A stretch of 64,000 nt of DNA. It comes from Peromyscus leucopus (lineage: Eukaryota > Chordata > Mammalia > Rodentia > Cricetidae). Shown here one piece after another: positions 45,275 to 56,887 of this stretch. The stretch is taken from NCBI RefSeq assembly GCF_004664715.2, contig NC_051071.1:31560161-31624160 (forward strand), given 5' to 3'. Each line of letters begins with the position of its first letter. The stretch's first letter is position 1. A model generated the notes under the pieces. It made no database searches. It saw only the letters and a program-made list of their open reading frames with translations, and was not told the origin of the DNA. The position numbers and the translations under genes are program-made.

Positions 45275-46302
45275 ATACTTTACAGCAAAGTGTTGAGGGG
45301 CATTTCTCCTGTTAACCTAATAATGTGACACATTGCCTTCTTAGGGAACTGGGGAACAGAGGAGTTGGAATTCAGCTTTCTACAAAACATTGAACAAGAT
45401 ATTTTCACCTCTCTTTGTCTCTTCAATAGCATAGTAGTAATAACAATAACAATGATTGAAATTGTACCTGCCTTAAGTAGTTCCCAAACTTATTCTCACT
45501 TAATAATTTCCAAAATCCTTCTTCTCCGTTTTGAAGATAAAGAAAATGAGAGTAAAAAGGTCAAATTAATGCTGCAGTAAAATCTCAATTCCATATCAAT
45601 GAGGAATCCCAGTCCATTGCTTTTGAGCTCCTATTTAGAGAATGCTGGAAATTGGAGTTGATATCCTTGGCATGGCAGATTGGCACACTTGCCGGCTCCA
45701 CACACCTGCTCAGGTCAATGCTGTCAGTATTTTAGAGGTAGCTCAGAGTCCGAAGCATCCCACAAAGGCAGCAGCCAAGCACCTTCCTTGTCCCCCAAGC
45801 TCAGATAATCCTATAAAATAAATTCTGATCTTCACCAAGGTTGTGGTTTGAATTTGAAGTGTCTCCTCGGGGCTTATATACCTTTATCTGCCCAACCTTT
45901 ATTGTTGACTACCAGAACCTAACTGGATGACGACGCTGATGAGACAGAAGCCACAAAAGCTCACATATGACTGGCCTCAGTACATTCACATCTCCAGAGG
46001 CCAGACCTCTCCCAGCTCCTCTGGGTTTCATGAGATCTAGGATTCACTTGCTCAAGAAAATTCAAGGCAGGTGTCTGTGTCTTGAAAACAAAGAATCCCT
46101 TAGAATGTACCAGCAAGTAATTCCATTCTGGTGATTTGTCCTGGGACTGGCTTTCATGAAAGATTCAGAGGACTTTAAGGCAATTAGGTTAAAAGTACTG
46201 AATTTAGACTTCTATCTGTGTCTTATTGATTTATGACTATTGGAAAGTTATTCTACCTTTCTTCCCTAGTACATTCACTCTGTTATTTTTTTTTGCTAGA
46301 CT
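45275..46302. other. Mostly unassigned; possible MIR and partial MT LTR
   Basis: 45,425-45,600 has a MIR-like layout ('ttctcacttaataatttcca', then 'gataaagaaaatgagagt'). 45,841-45,900 resembles the first bases of an MT LTR ('ttgtggtttgaatttgaagt'). Both are weak. Confidence 0.35.
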
Positions 46303-46480
46303 TGAATATGTGTGTGTGCACATGCATATTTGCACATATACCGTAGCATATGTACAGCAGTTGAGGGTCAGCTAGTAAGAGTCAGTTCTCCTCTTCTGTC
46401 ATATAGATCCTGGGGATCAAACCCAGATAGTCAGGTTGGCAACAAGTACCTTCACATGCTGAACTACCTCCTTGGCTCCT
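46303..46480 (-). mobile_element. B3/B2 SINE
   Basis: 'gtgtgtgtgcacatgcatat' tail side, 'gagggtcagctagtaagag', 'ctggggatcaaacccagat' and 'atgctgaactacctccttgg' are the reverse of a diverged B3/B2. Confidence 0.7.
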
Positions 46481-46539
46481 ACCGTCAACCTGTTTGATTT
46501 GGCAAAGCCTCACACACTTCAGCCCTCCATATCATCCAT

Positions 46540-47034
46540 GCCACTGCACTTTCCCCTTAGCACGTTTCATTTCTAACATACCAAATAATATATTTATTCA
46601 TTGTTTTCAATGGCCCTATTCAGTAGAATACAGGCTCCATATAAAAGCTACTCCATAGCCCCTGTCCTCAACACTAAAGAATACAACAGCTTTCATGGCA
46701 GTTGCTGAATGTGTCTGTTGATTTGATTGCAACTTGTCAGTGGCTAGCCTCCTGAGAGTCCATGCACCCTGTGAATTCATGAAGGCTGTATTAGAAAAGA
46801 CTTAGGCCAACTTGAATATCACAAAAAGCATAATGATGGGTCACATTTTAGACGTCATGATAGATACTATTACCACTCATACATCCACTATCTCATTAAA
46901 AAGAGAAATTGGTTCTGCTTAAAATTGCTGCTTATTACTGATTTTCACTTTTTTCATGAGTTATCTGTGTCTTCCTTAGCCAAGATTTTAAAAGTACAAT
47001 TTGTTGAATAAGCAAAGCAAAAGAATAATGAGAG
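46540..47034. other. Possible L2 fragment, otherwise unassigned
   Basis: 'agaatacaggctccatataa' with 'ccatagcccctgtcctcaac' at 46,624-46,676 faintly resembles L2 3' sequence. No other feature. Confidence 0.3.
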
Positions 47035-47035
47035 A

Positions 47036-47053
47036 ATATATATATATATATAT
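47036..47053. repeat. Short (AT)n
   Basis: About nine AT units. Confidence 0.9.
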
Positions 47054-47519
47054 CTTTGCTGTAGGAATATTATCACATTAGTTGATGTTTTCAAGCCATG
47101 TATTACTAACTTAAAATTAGTCAGGGCCCAAGATGTTAACATGTGGCAGACACAAATAGCTTACAGTGTATTTAATGTATACTGGCTCCTTCCTTCATCT
47201 ATCTAAAGGAGAATGAGCTATTTTCCAACCTTACAAATAAACCTTCTAGGCAGTGCTGACTCAGCTTGAGAAACAGGGATGTGTATGTACATTTTAAGTT
47301 CAGAGTTTTAAAATCATCTTATTGTTGGCTTGAATGCTCTTTTTGAAAAGTTCCACGGATGTGTAGGATTCGGAAAAACCCAGTAAATTCCCATGTAGTC
47401 AACCCGTACAGCAAGACTCAAAAAATTGGCCTGGGTTGCTGGGGACTTGAGGAAGTCACATGAAGCTGCACTTTTAAGGACAGAGATGACATCTATGATT
47501 CTTAGTGAAAACTAACAAT

Positions 47520-47645
47520 TCTTAGGCTGGGTTGTGGGGGAGAGGTGAGTCTCAGTGAAGCAAGGGCTTGCTTTGCACATACAAGGATCTGGGTTTGACA
47601 CCTGAGACAGGTTTAAAAGAAAAGCCAGCCCAAGGCTCAGAAAAT
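47520..47645 (+). mobile_element. ID/B4-type SINE
   Basis: 'ggctgggttgtgggggagag', 'aagcaagggcttgctttgca' and 'ggatctgggtttgacacctg' follow the ID head (gctgggg, then gcgcttgcctagca, then ccctgggttcga). Confidence 0.5.
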
Positions 47646-47872
47646 AAAGAGGCTGCAGTATGCTGAGCACTAAATGGAATAGATATACCACACTCCCTCC
47701 TCCCAAGGCTGGGGATCGCTGAGGAAGAAGGGAGCAAAGGAATCACCAGAGGTGGTGATTAACTACAAGGAAACAATATTCTTGATACAGAAGAGCAGCA
47801 ATACATGTGAACTCTCACTGGTTGTGACAGTACGTGAAAGAGCTGTGGAAGTCCAAGCAAGAAAAGGGGGTT

Positions 47873-47875
<3 letters not shown>

Positions 47876-47933
<58 letters not shown>
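47876..47933. repeat. (GA)n microsatellite
   Basis: About 28 uninterrupted GA units. Confidence 0.97.
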
Positions 47934-47936
<3 letters not shown>

Positions 47937-48077
47937 TTCAGGATGGAACTATTGGCAATTGTTAGCTTCTTGAGAGGGGCAGTTTTCTCTAAGAGTATAT
48001 CACTGGTAAGCCAACCACGCTCCAGTAGAAGAGCATACATCCAAGAATATTTGGAAAGCACAAACTGAACTTGATAG

Positions 48078-48225
48078 GTATGGTGGTTTGAATGAAAAAT
48101 GTTCTTCAGAACCTTGGGCATTTGAATAACTGGTCCCCCAAGAGTGGACTTTGGGAACTTAAGAGATCACCCTATTTATTGGTAGTTCACTGTCTCTGCT
48201 TTGTACTTGCAGTTGAAGATTTGTG
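48078..48225 (+). mobile_element. Partial MaLR LTR (MT/ORR1-like)
   Basis: 'tatggtggtttgaatgaaaa' start, 'atttgaataactggtcccc' and 'cactgtctctgctttgtac' are in LTR order. It is cut by the following SINE and no distal end was found. Confidence 0.6.
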
Positions 48226-48410
48226 TGTTTTATGTGCATAGGTGTTTTGCCTGTAGGTATGCAGGTATGCCATTGTGTGTAGTACCCACAGAAGCCAGGA
48301 GAGGGCTCTTAGTTGTGAGCCACTTAGTAGGTACTGGAAACTACACCCAGGTCCTCTGGAAGAGCAGACAAGTCTTAACCCTTGAGCAATCTCCCCCATA
48401 CCCAGGCACT
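48226..48410 (-). mobile_element. B3 SINE
   Basis: 'acccacagaagccaggagag', 'gttgtgagccacttagtag', 'aggtcctctggaagagcag' and 'taacccttgagcaatctccc' are the reverse complement of B3. Confidence 0.85.
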
Positions 48411-49354
48411 GCATTTTAATTACAGCAGCAAATCTATCCTTTCTATGCAACTACTTCATACCTAGATGCTATCTTGCTTAATTTGTTCTTTCAAAAATCT
48501 CACAGTCTTGTAAAGATTAGTGTATTTTTAGGGCAGGGAAACCACAGCTCAAAAGTTTAATAGATATTATCAAGCAAAGGTGAGCTGTCATTCCAATTTA
48601 ACAAACAAAACCTGAAATCTCTACAGCTAAATGCAACAAAGGTTTGGATTTGGGAGGTTTTGTTTGAATTTTATACAAATAAATAAATAACCTTTCCCAT
48701 CTAAATCCGGAGAGTAGGAATAAATCAGAAAAAACAAACAAACAAACAAACAAAAAAAACACTGATCAGATCCAGAGAAGCAGACACTGAAAGTTCAAGC
48801 TTTGGGTGAGTATAAGATATTACAGTTGTTCAAATTAATTCTAGCTCTTGCAGAAAGAATAAGATAGTCAAAAAAGCAAAGGTTCAAGGAACCTTGTCAG
48901 ACAAGCAAAATTGGAGAGTTCGCACCATGTAAGGTAAGAACTCAGTCATAGAATTCTAGCAGTTTCCCCTCCTTACATATTATTAACAGCTTTGCTGAGG
49001 TTCTATCTTAGCTACAACAATGAAAGATCACAGCATCTCCCCTTCTTTAGCTAGTTTTCCTACAGGGTAAAAACAAGAACATAGATTTTGGAGAATTTGT
49101 AAGTGGTTTTTCACAACAGAACAAATTTGTAGGGGCAAACAAGCACCAATCATGTGTCTTCTGTTGCCAGTTCATTGGACTAGGATCTCTGGGATTACAC
49201 CATAAGAGATTCCATTTCACATATTTCAAGACACAACAGCATTAGATATAGTGATTAAAAAAAAAATCACTGGACCTACAGGGAAAAGACTGTACTTTTT
49301 GCTTGTAACTCATGACTGGCATCATGAGCAAGTCAGTTAATCTCAGTGAGACTC

Positions 49355-49356
<2 letters not shown>
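48411..49356. other. Unassigned; short (CAAA)n
   Basis: A CAAA array lies at 48,736-48,762. Otherwise nothing recognised. Confidence 0.45.

Positions 49357-49399
<43 letters not shown>
49357..49399. repeat. (TG)n microsatellite
   Basis: About 21 TG units. Confidence 0.97.
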
Positions 49400-49401
<2 letters not shown>

Positions 49402-49981
49402 TGCATATGTTGAATATAAATGATGAAGTCAGATCTTCTGAATTCCTGAAAGCACAATGAAGATCCATTAATGCAGTTCATAGGAAGCAGAGATCATCTA
49501 AGACCCCCTCCCTGACTCTTCTCTTTCACCTGGAGATCTTCGTCATGAGTGTGCCGCCCCACTCTGTGCCCTTTTACAAAGCTAACTACACAAGAAGCCA
49601 CGTGCCTCTCTCTAAGCTCCACAATGGACTCCAGAAGGGTAAGGATAATGTCTCAACATGCAATGCTGATGCCCAGGGCATACTGGAAAGGAACTTCGGG
49701 AGCTTGTATGTCCAGAAAATAAAATCATAAAGAAGATAGTCTAATACTGAAAATGTTTAAAAAGTGTTTTCTTAGATATATCAAAAGGTTGATGAGGAAG
49801 TAATAATATATAAAATCTAAGTGCAAAGGAAACTTCAGAAAGTGAAGCAGAGTATGGCATTGTGCTTACCTAAGACTGTTTACTTAATTCCGGTTGTCTT
49901 GAGCCCCCATTGAACAAGGAGACAGGTCTAATCTGTAGGAGATTCCTACATGTCTAACTTTGGAACTCCAAAGTATTATGT
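49400..49981. other. No recognisable feature
   Basis: A 61-codon frame at 49,545-49,730 is not supported by any motif. Confidence 0.4.
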
Positions 49982-50255
49982 TCTTTTTTTTCTCTTTTTT
50001 AAGAAATTATTATTCCTCTGCCTTCCCACACCCTAGCCTCCCCCCACAACATACCCCCAATTCCCACCTCCTCCAAGTCAAGGTCTCCCATGGGGAGTCA
50101 GCAAAGCCTGGTACATTCAGTTGAGGCAGGTCCAAGCCCCTCCCCTCTGCACCAAGACGTTGCAAGGTGTCACACCTTAGGCACTGGGTTCCAAAAAGCC
50201 CACTCATGCAACAGGGACGGATCCCGGTCCCCCTGCCTGTGGGTCCCCTAAATAG
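49982..50255 (-). mobile_element. L1 3' UTR end, older than the full-length copy
   Basis: The pyrimidine-rich 'ccctagcctccccccacaac' through 'cagttgaggcaggtccaagc' and 'cccactcatgcaacagggac' are the reverse of the same UTR type as 44,100-44,380 but clearly more diverged. The T-rich left end is its tail. 5'-truncated. Confidence 0.8.
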
Positions 50256-50639
50256 TTAATATTATGGTCTTAGCTTAAGGACAAACATAGAACAAACCAC
50301 CCCTCAAATGACATAAGGTGTGATCATGGTTCAAAACTACATTGTATGGAAAAGAAGAAATTTTCCAAAACTCCTTAACTATAATTGGGCTTTAGCAAGT
50401 CTTATTCCTCATCTCAGTAGCTGGGTGGTCCAAAAACCGCTGGCTAAACTTTTGGATTAAAGGATAACAGATTGGCAGGAAAAAAAATCTTGTTTAGAGG
50501 AACACAGTTTTAGAACAGGCTTCCAATGAGTATTCATATCAGAAATAAGGGAATAGAGTGTATATCTTCTTCCATCTGATGTTGCTGAAGGTTGCAGTAG
50601 AATACTAAGTCACAAAAAAGACCATAAATCACAAGTTTC
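50256..50639. other. No recognisable feature
   Basis: Nothing recognised. Confidence 0.4.
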
Positions 50640-51270
50640 TAAAACAATGAAAGAATAAAACTCTCATTATTCACAGATGATACAATTTTGAATACAGCAA
50701 AACCAAAATCTACAAATTGATGTCAGAGTCCTTAATACAAATTAATACTAAAATGAGCAAAAAATGAAGTTGAAGTAAAAAGAGAAACAGTTTATAACAG
50801 CATGAAATACTAAGCATTTAGACATAAACCTAGCAGATATCAAAAGGGCTTTATTGGGTAACCTTTTAAAATTTATTGAAAAACATTTAAAAAACAAAAT
50901 TTAAGTGCTATATCATGATCATTGATAAGACTTAATATTGATGTCATGAGAAGAAAGAGAAGTGAGAAAAATAGACCCACACATCTATTGAAACTTGATT
51001 TATGGCATTGAATATCAATGGCAAAAGATAAACTACTTCATAAATACTCTTATAGCAATTGGTTACTCATGCAAAAAATGAAATTTGACCCCTATACATA
51101 TCATAAAGAAAGCAATTCCAGGATAAAGTGAAAGGCAAAACTGTAAAGAGTCCAGAACACAATACAAGGGAATGCCAGAATCTCTTTTCAACATTTGGGT
51201 AGGCAAGAAGTTCAAAACAAGAAATAGAAATAATATGTGCAAAGAATAAACTCTGAAAATCATTATTCAC
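50640..51270 (+). mobile_element. Degenerate L1 ORF2 fragment
   Basis: 'attcacagatgatacaattt' corresponds to the RT F(A/T)DD motif, and 'gaaatttgacccctatacat' to the segment before the Cys-rich domain. The intervening order is preserved. Frames are broken throughout. Ancient L1, plus strand. Confidence 0.65.
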
Positions 51271-51304
51271 CATAGTAGTAAACAAAGAAAGTGTCCTAAA
51301 TGCT

Positions 51305-51455
51305 TACCAAACCATTACTCCATATGCCAGGCATTGAGTAAGCACTATATATCCATCAGCTCATTTAGTCTTCTTGAACCTTTCTGTGTCTTATTCCCAC
51401 CACATATGGGTGAAGATTTGGCACAGAAAATACATTGCAAAGTTTCACAAGTGTT
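51305..51455 (+). mobile_element. MIR SINE
   Basis: 'tccatatgccaggcattgag', 'atcagctcatttagtcttct' and 'ggcacagaaaatacattgca' match MIR in order. Confidence 0.6.
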
Positions 51456-52755
51456 GATGTGGTTTCTTCAACCTTTCTCTCAGCATCCCATGCAGTACCT
51501 AGATGTTCAAAATGCACACAAAGAAATTCAAGCAAATAAGGAGTACTGAGAGTGGGAGAAACAGCCTTCCCCAGGGAAGAGCATACCAACTGATTATCCA
51601 ATTTCAAATGGTCACTCCTGAAAACATATATCCAAGTAACACTATATTGACTGAGCAGGTTTCATTTATGTGTTTTGGAATATATGTGTGTATATACATA
51701 AGCATATATGCTTGTAACAGCAAATAATGAAAAATAGAGCTCATGAATTTGAAAGAAAGCAAGGAAGAGTATATGGAAGTGTTTAGACAAAGGAAGGGAA
51801 AAGAGAAAATGATATAATTATAATCTCAAAACCATAAAAGAAATATTTTTCTAAATGCACTCAGTAGTCCATGGGCTAATCAAATAATTCCTGTGACCAA
51901 GAAATTCCAACAATCCATGTGATGTTTGAGAATTAGAACCCTGTTAGTTGGCTCTGATAATTAATGAAAATCGACAGATAAGATGTTAATCACTGAGAAT
52001 ACTATAAATATACCAACTCAGGACAAGGAAGCCAGGACTACACAGAAATTGCCATCCTGTTCTCTCACAGGGTTATTAAAAACATAATTAGCTGTCGGGG
52101 AAGGGGCAGAGGGAGCCAGCAAGGACAGAGAGTCCCTCAGTGACACAGGCTCTGCCTCTATACTCTTCCATTGTGCTTTCACACCCACATACCCTGCTCT
52201 GGCGTATTTCATTTACTTCTCTAATGAATAAAAGGACTGAGATGCGGGCATGCTTTCTAACACACTGAGGACACCCATCAAGCAGGGACAATATCTGCAT
52301 TTGAATCCAGGTTTGTCTTTTTAATCTGATGGATCTATCAAGAAAGAAGCACCATAATCAATGCTGGGCCTGCTGGGCAAGATGTTGCCACCGGTCTAAT
52401 GGTAGAAGGTACATTTATTCCAGGATAACTTGTCTCCTATTCCTGTTATTTTGCTGTTGTGATTAGATTTGAGGCCTGCCCGACAGGAGCGAAGGCCCAC
52501 CTGGTCTGTGAAACACCATCAAAGCCCATGACTAGGAAAGTCATAAGCCCAAGTGGAGAACTTACTGATGTTTTCCTTAGTGGTCCTACTGTGGAAACTA
52601 TTTTCTAAATATTTTTGTTTGTATCCATAGATTTATAATGTTCTCAACCTTAGTCAGAGAGACTCCTTGTTGCAATTGGTAAAGTTAATAAAGATTGTAA
52701 ATGTTAAATGCGCTGAGAAGACACACAGTGTGTATTCTGCCATAGGAACAACAAG
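51456..52755. other. Unassigned; possible conserved non-coding segment
   Basis: 52,040-52,110 and 52,420-52,500 contain homeodomain-like and GC-containing non-repeat words (cataattagctgtcgg; gttgtgattagatttgagg). No gene or repeat recognised. Confidence 0.35.
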
Positions 52756-52756
52756 T

Positions 52757-52763
52757 ACACACA

Positions 52764-52798
<35 letters not shown>
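52757..52798. repeat. (CA)n microsatellite
   Basis: About 20 CA units with one TA interruption. Confidence 0.95.
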
Positions 52799-52869
52799 TT
52801 CACCCACTAATGCTCAGGGATCAGTGAGAAAGAGGAGCAGAAACAATCAGAGAGCCAAGGGATAAAAAG

Positions 52870-53825
52870 TTCCCTTGCGAAAACATGTGGTTTGTCTACA
52901 TGAACTCAGAGCAGCCATGGTTATTAGAACAAGATCGACCCAAGCCAGGAAAAAAATTAGCGTAGAGGGGTTATGTGGTGGTATTGTGTTCCCCAAAATA
53001 TTGTGTACCTTAATAAACTTATCTGGGGTCAGAGAACAGAAAAGCCACTAGTTAGGCAGTGATAGCACATGCCTTTAATCCTAGCATTCCAGAGGCAGAA
53101 ATCCATCTGGGATCTCTGTGAGTTCAAGGCCACATTGGAAACAGCCAGGCATGGTGACTCACGCCTTTAATCCCAGGAAGCAAGCTTTTAAATCCTAGGG
53201 AGTGATGGTAGAAAACAGAAAGGTATATAAGGTGTGAGGACCAGAAACTAGAAGCATTTGGCTGGTTAAGCATGTGGTTGGTTAAGCATTCGGCTGGTTA
53301 AGCTTTCAGGCTTTGAATCAGCAGTTCAGCTGAGAGCCATTGGGATGAGGACACAGAAGCTTCCAGTCTGAGGAAACAGGGCCAGCTGAGGAATTGGCAA
53401 GGTGAGATAGCTGTGGCTTGTTCTGTCTCTCTGACCTTCCAGTATTCACCCCAATAACTGGCCTTGGGTTTGATTTTATCAATAAGAACTTTTAAGATTC
53501 ATGCTACAGGGTTAGGCCTCTCAAGCCCAACCTGAGGAACTACAGGCAATTGATGATTGTTGTGGGGAAATAGAGTCACTCTTCTTTGGGGAGTAGCCAC
53601 TTGTAGGTTCCCCACACCCAAATGGGTGACTTCATACCCATGTGTACATGGGCAGCACTAATTTGTCTTGGGGTGTTACAATATAAAGGACACAAAGTTA
53701 GAAGTGAGATGTATTGAAGATCAGAGGGGAGAAATCCCTGAGAGGGCTCTAGGGAGACAATGAGGGGAGGATACAAATAAGATACATTATATACATGTAT
53801 AAAATTTTCAAAAAAAATTAGTTCA
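52870..53825 (+). mobile_element. Lx-type L1 3' end, split by an LTR
   Basis: The left part (52,870-52,973, 'ctcagagcagccatggttat', 'gacccaagccagg') and right part (53,515-53,825, 'gtaggttccccacacccaa', 'tgggcagcactaatttgtct', end 'ataaaattttcaaaaaa') form one Lx 3' UTR once the LTR is removed. This gives an order of events: L1 first, LTR later. Confidence 0.7.
52968..53514 (+). mobile_element. ERVK-type solo LTR with B1-like segments
   Basis: LTR 52,974-53,508 (535 bp), TG...CA ends, flanked by exact gggtta duplications (52,968-52,973 and 53,509-53,514). Two blocks within it are B1-like: 'cctttaatcctagcattcc' with 'gtgagttcaaggcca' near 53,070-53,135, and 'ccaggcatggtgactcacg' with 'ccttt aatcccagg' near 53,143-53,180. 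A TATA-like gtatataagg is at about 53,223. A three-unit 16-bp repeat (ctggttaagcat type) lies at 53,258-53,306. No internal sequence. Confidence 0.82.
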
Positions 53826-53969
53826 AAAAGAAGAAACCATCCACACTGTATTCATCTCCCCAGTGGGCACATTGCAGAGGACCCTGTAATGTCCTTATCA
53901 GCTGTAGCATCAAACAACTCACACTTAAGATCTGGAAAGCTTATGTTCTACCTTTATAATTTTCATCTG

Positions 53970-54430
53970 GACAAAGGTACTGATGATAGTAACAATGCCA
54001 GCCTCAAAAGGTTGCTGCAGCAACTGCTGGAACACTAACAGCACAATGCTTGTTCTAGGCATGCAGACACAAGGCATGCACTATTACTGTTCACCCTTCT
54101 TTTCTCTGGGTAGAAGAGTAGTGAGTCGGGCTTGGGTTTTCAACTAAACAGCTGAGAGGCCTTGACAAGCTGGCTCTCCCCATCTGGGGCTCCATTTCCT
54201 CAGGATCTCAAGGGCAGGAGGCCAAGTAACATTAGGAAGGGCAGAGCCACAGACTTGAATGAGAGGTTGCAAACATCCTCTGTCATCCTAAGAAGCAGAG
54301 AATGAGGAAGGCCAATGCCATTCTGCTGTCCTCTGAAAAGACAAGAATGTGCACCCTCACCACCCACCTCGCTAGGATCTGGGAAGGATTAATAGATGTT
54401 ATGCACCACTCTCTGCTGAGAGCTATTACT
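53970..54430 (-). mobile_element. MIR remnants
   Basis: Three reverse MIR-like pieces: 53,970-54,100 ('aatgccagcctcaaaaggtt', 'gcaatgcttgttcta'-type), 54,130-54,225 ('ccatctggggctccatttcc') and 54,340-54,430 ('cacctcgctaggatctggga'). They may come from one or two old insertions. Confidence 0.5.
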
Positions 54431-55859
54431 GCCTTACAGGGGAAGCTTCTACTGTTGCCAGCAAACAAGACTGATGATTTGATGAGGTGTGAATATTTTC
54501 CATGTAACAGTATGTAAACACTGCTCTTTTCATCCAAGTCCTCACTTGCTGCACACACTCTCATGCATTTATATGAGCCCATTTTCTTCATGGCTATGAA
54601 TATTCTGTGCTTGCCCTTTCCAAGGGTTCGAAGAATATGCTGACCAGGGCCCTTGCTGAACCTCTATGCTGATTTCTGAGGCGCACCACATTCTTTGTGA
54701 GAATGTTAATAGGCAAATTCACATTTTGTGCCAATGCATACGCCTTCCCTCTAGCCAATATGAATTGCATCGTTCAAGGCCAGGGGCTCAAGAGGCCACT
54801 GTGGGAGAAGATCTAGTGATCAAGAGGCATACTTACTAAAACATAAAAATAGAAGAAAAAAAAATCCTGACTCAAATCATGTCTCCTCCATACTTGCTTA
54901 GTGAGTCAAAAAAAAATCCTAAGTATTCATGACAATGCTTTTCAATAAGAAGTTTCATCATCCACTTATTGGCTCAGTGAGGGTTTACCGGGCACTAGGT
55001 GCCAGATACCATGCCATATGAGGATGCGAGTCTTTAGTCTTTGCTGTCATCCTACATTCCTGAATGACTAGACAAATGAAATTATGGCAGTTCAGTGGTA
55101 AGTGTATGACACACAGCTCCTCTTTTCCTCTGTTTCTCTGACCATTGCTCTGCAGAGTTTGGTGATGATGTAGTTTGTCTCCACTCTTCCCTATAAGAAT
55201 ACCACTTTGATTCTGTTCCCAAAGTCCCTCTTGCTGCTGGGTACAACTCAAACCCCAGGGCCATAACTGTCAGGGGCCTGATTGCCGTCTTACTGGGCTT
55301 GGGTGGATGGGGGCCGGGGCTTGCTCTGATGCCTCCACCAGCACTACAGGGAACTTCAGCATGACCCCACAAAGCTGAACACAGGCTTTTGATGGGATGA
55401 TCTTCATGGGGTAAAAAATATAAATCTATGGGCTGTAAGTAATAAAACCTTCCCCCATCTACCCACTAAACAGCCTCAATCCAACCAGTTCATGACTAGT
55501 GAGATGACCCAAACAGCAATAATGCATCATGGTTTGTAATTTCACTAATACCAAAAGTGTATTCTTCCCCTTCCTCAAGGAAAAATTTATTCTCCCTGAA
55601 GTGACAGATATCATTCTAAAAGGTAAGTCACATTCTATATTGCATGAGTTTTCTAATACTTTTGTTAACATTTCAAACACAGACTCTTCATGGAAGTATT
55701 AAGATGTTGGCCTCTGTCATTATTTCTCCTACCCTTCCCCTCATACTCTCCTAAAGGAGACTATGTGGTCTTCTTTCTATATGAACCTGCTGCCTTTAAT
55801 GTGTGCAGTCTACCACCTACATATCTTCACATGACTGGCACTGTATGTTATATTTCAGC
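54431..55859. other. Unassigned; MIR-like core at about 54,965-55,015
   Basis: 'gtgagggtttaccgggcact' with 'aggtgccagataccatgcc' resembles a MIR core. Minus-strand frames of 88 and 96 codons near 55,000-55,370 show no domain. Confidence 0.35.
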
Positions 55860-56120
55860 TCAATACCCGCATTTCAGTAACTATACAAATTATCTCATGC
55901 CACACTAGCAAAATACCCACCTTCACTTCTTGAATGGTTGTTATTGTGACCTGAAATAATTATGTATCTCTTTTCGCATTTGAATTTATGCATCATATCC
56001 CATCAAGTTTCTGAGCCCCGGTAGGAAAAGTATCTTTCTCCCTTATTTACTCTATCCCAATACCTAGAGCACTGCCTTCCAAAGGACAGAGATTCAATAA
56101 ATAGATAAATGAATAACTGT
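55860..56120 (+). mobile_element. L2 LINE 3' end
   Basis: 'gagccccggtaggaaaagta' , 'actctatcccaatacctaga' and 'gattcaataaatagataaat' follow the L2 3' terminus (gagggcagg, then tatccccagcacctag, then gctcaataaatatttg). Confidence 0.55.
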
Positions 56121-56474
56121 GATAAAACAAAGGAAACGTGTCCGAAATTTGACATTTTGACATTTTGCTGACAAACCACCAATCCACAGCCTCCCATTCC
56201 AGTAAGAATTCTATGTTCTTTCAACATCCAGTACTGACCTATAACCTTTACCCACAGGGAAGAGCTAAGCATAGAATCTCTGTCACTCACTCTTTCCCCA
56301 GACACCCAGCACACTTAGCAATGTACAGCTGTGTGCTTCTAAACTCTTTCAGTCCAACAGTTCAATAAAGTGCCCCAGGGTAGACTGTGGCTCCTAAAAC
56401 TTATCATAATAGCTCAATCCCTTAAAATTCTTTTCAAATATTTCAAAATGCAGAAATATTCCCTACTGTGAGAT
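56121..56474. other. No recognisable feature
   Basis: Nothing recognised. Confidence 0.4.
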
Positions 56475-56880
56475 GACGATTTGTGTCCTACTAATATTTA
56501 TATGTTGAAAGCACAGTTCCAAGCTGTAAATCTAGGAAGAACAGTCTTTAGGATTATGAGATCAAGGGAATAGAGTCCCCCATAAGCTGGATTAGTATTT
56601 TTATGAAATATGCCTGAGAGACATCTGTGCACCTATAAGGACTCATAAAAAGAGAGTGATTTTATAGATAGTTAGAATGGACAAAAGTCTGAAGCCAAGC
56701 AAGAATGTGCAATGGCCTGAGAATCCAGGAAACTTTATACAACTGCAGTGTAAAGAGACTTCATGGAGGGAAGTCAATATAGGATAAGCAAGCCAGGAAG
56801 AACTACAGCCACTCATTCACGATCCTGGACTTCCCAATGTACACAAGTATGAGAACTGTCTATTATTTATAACCCATATT
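56475..56880 (+). mobile_element. Ancient MaLR LTR (MST/MLT1-like)
   Basis: 'tatttatatgttgaaagcac', 'tttaggattatgagatcaag' and 'tggacttcccaatgtacaca' are in order with MST/MLT1 LTRs (ttcatatgttgaaacccta, then ggtgattaggt, then cttggacttcccagcctcc). Much diverged. Confidence 0.6.
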
Positions 56881-56887
56881 GTGTATG

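Noticed and set aside
45841..46000. MT LTR start at 45,841
   Set aside because: Only about 60 bases resemble the family and the rest does not follow; reported only as a weak possibility.
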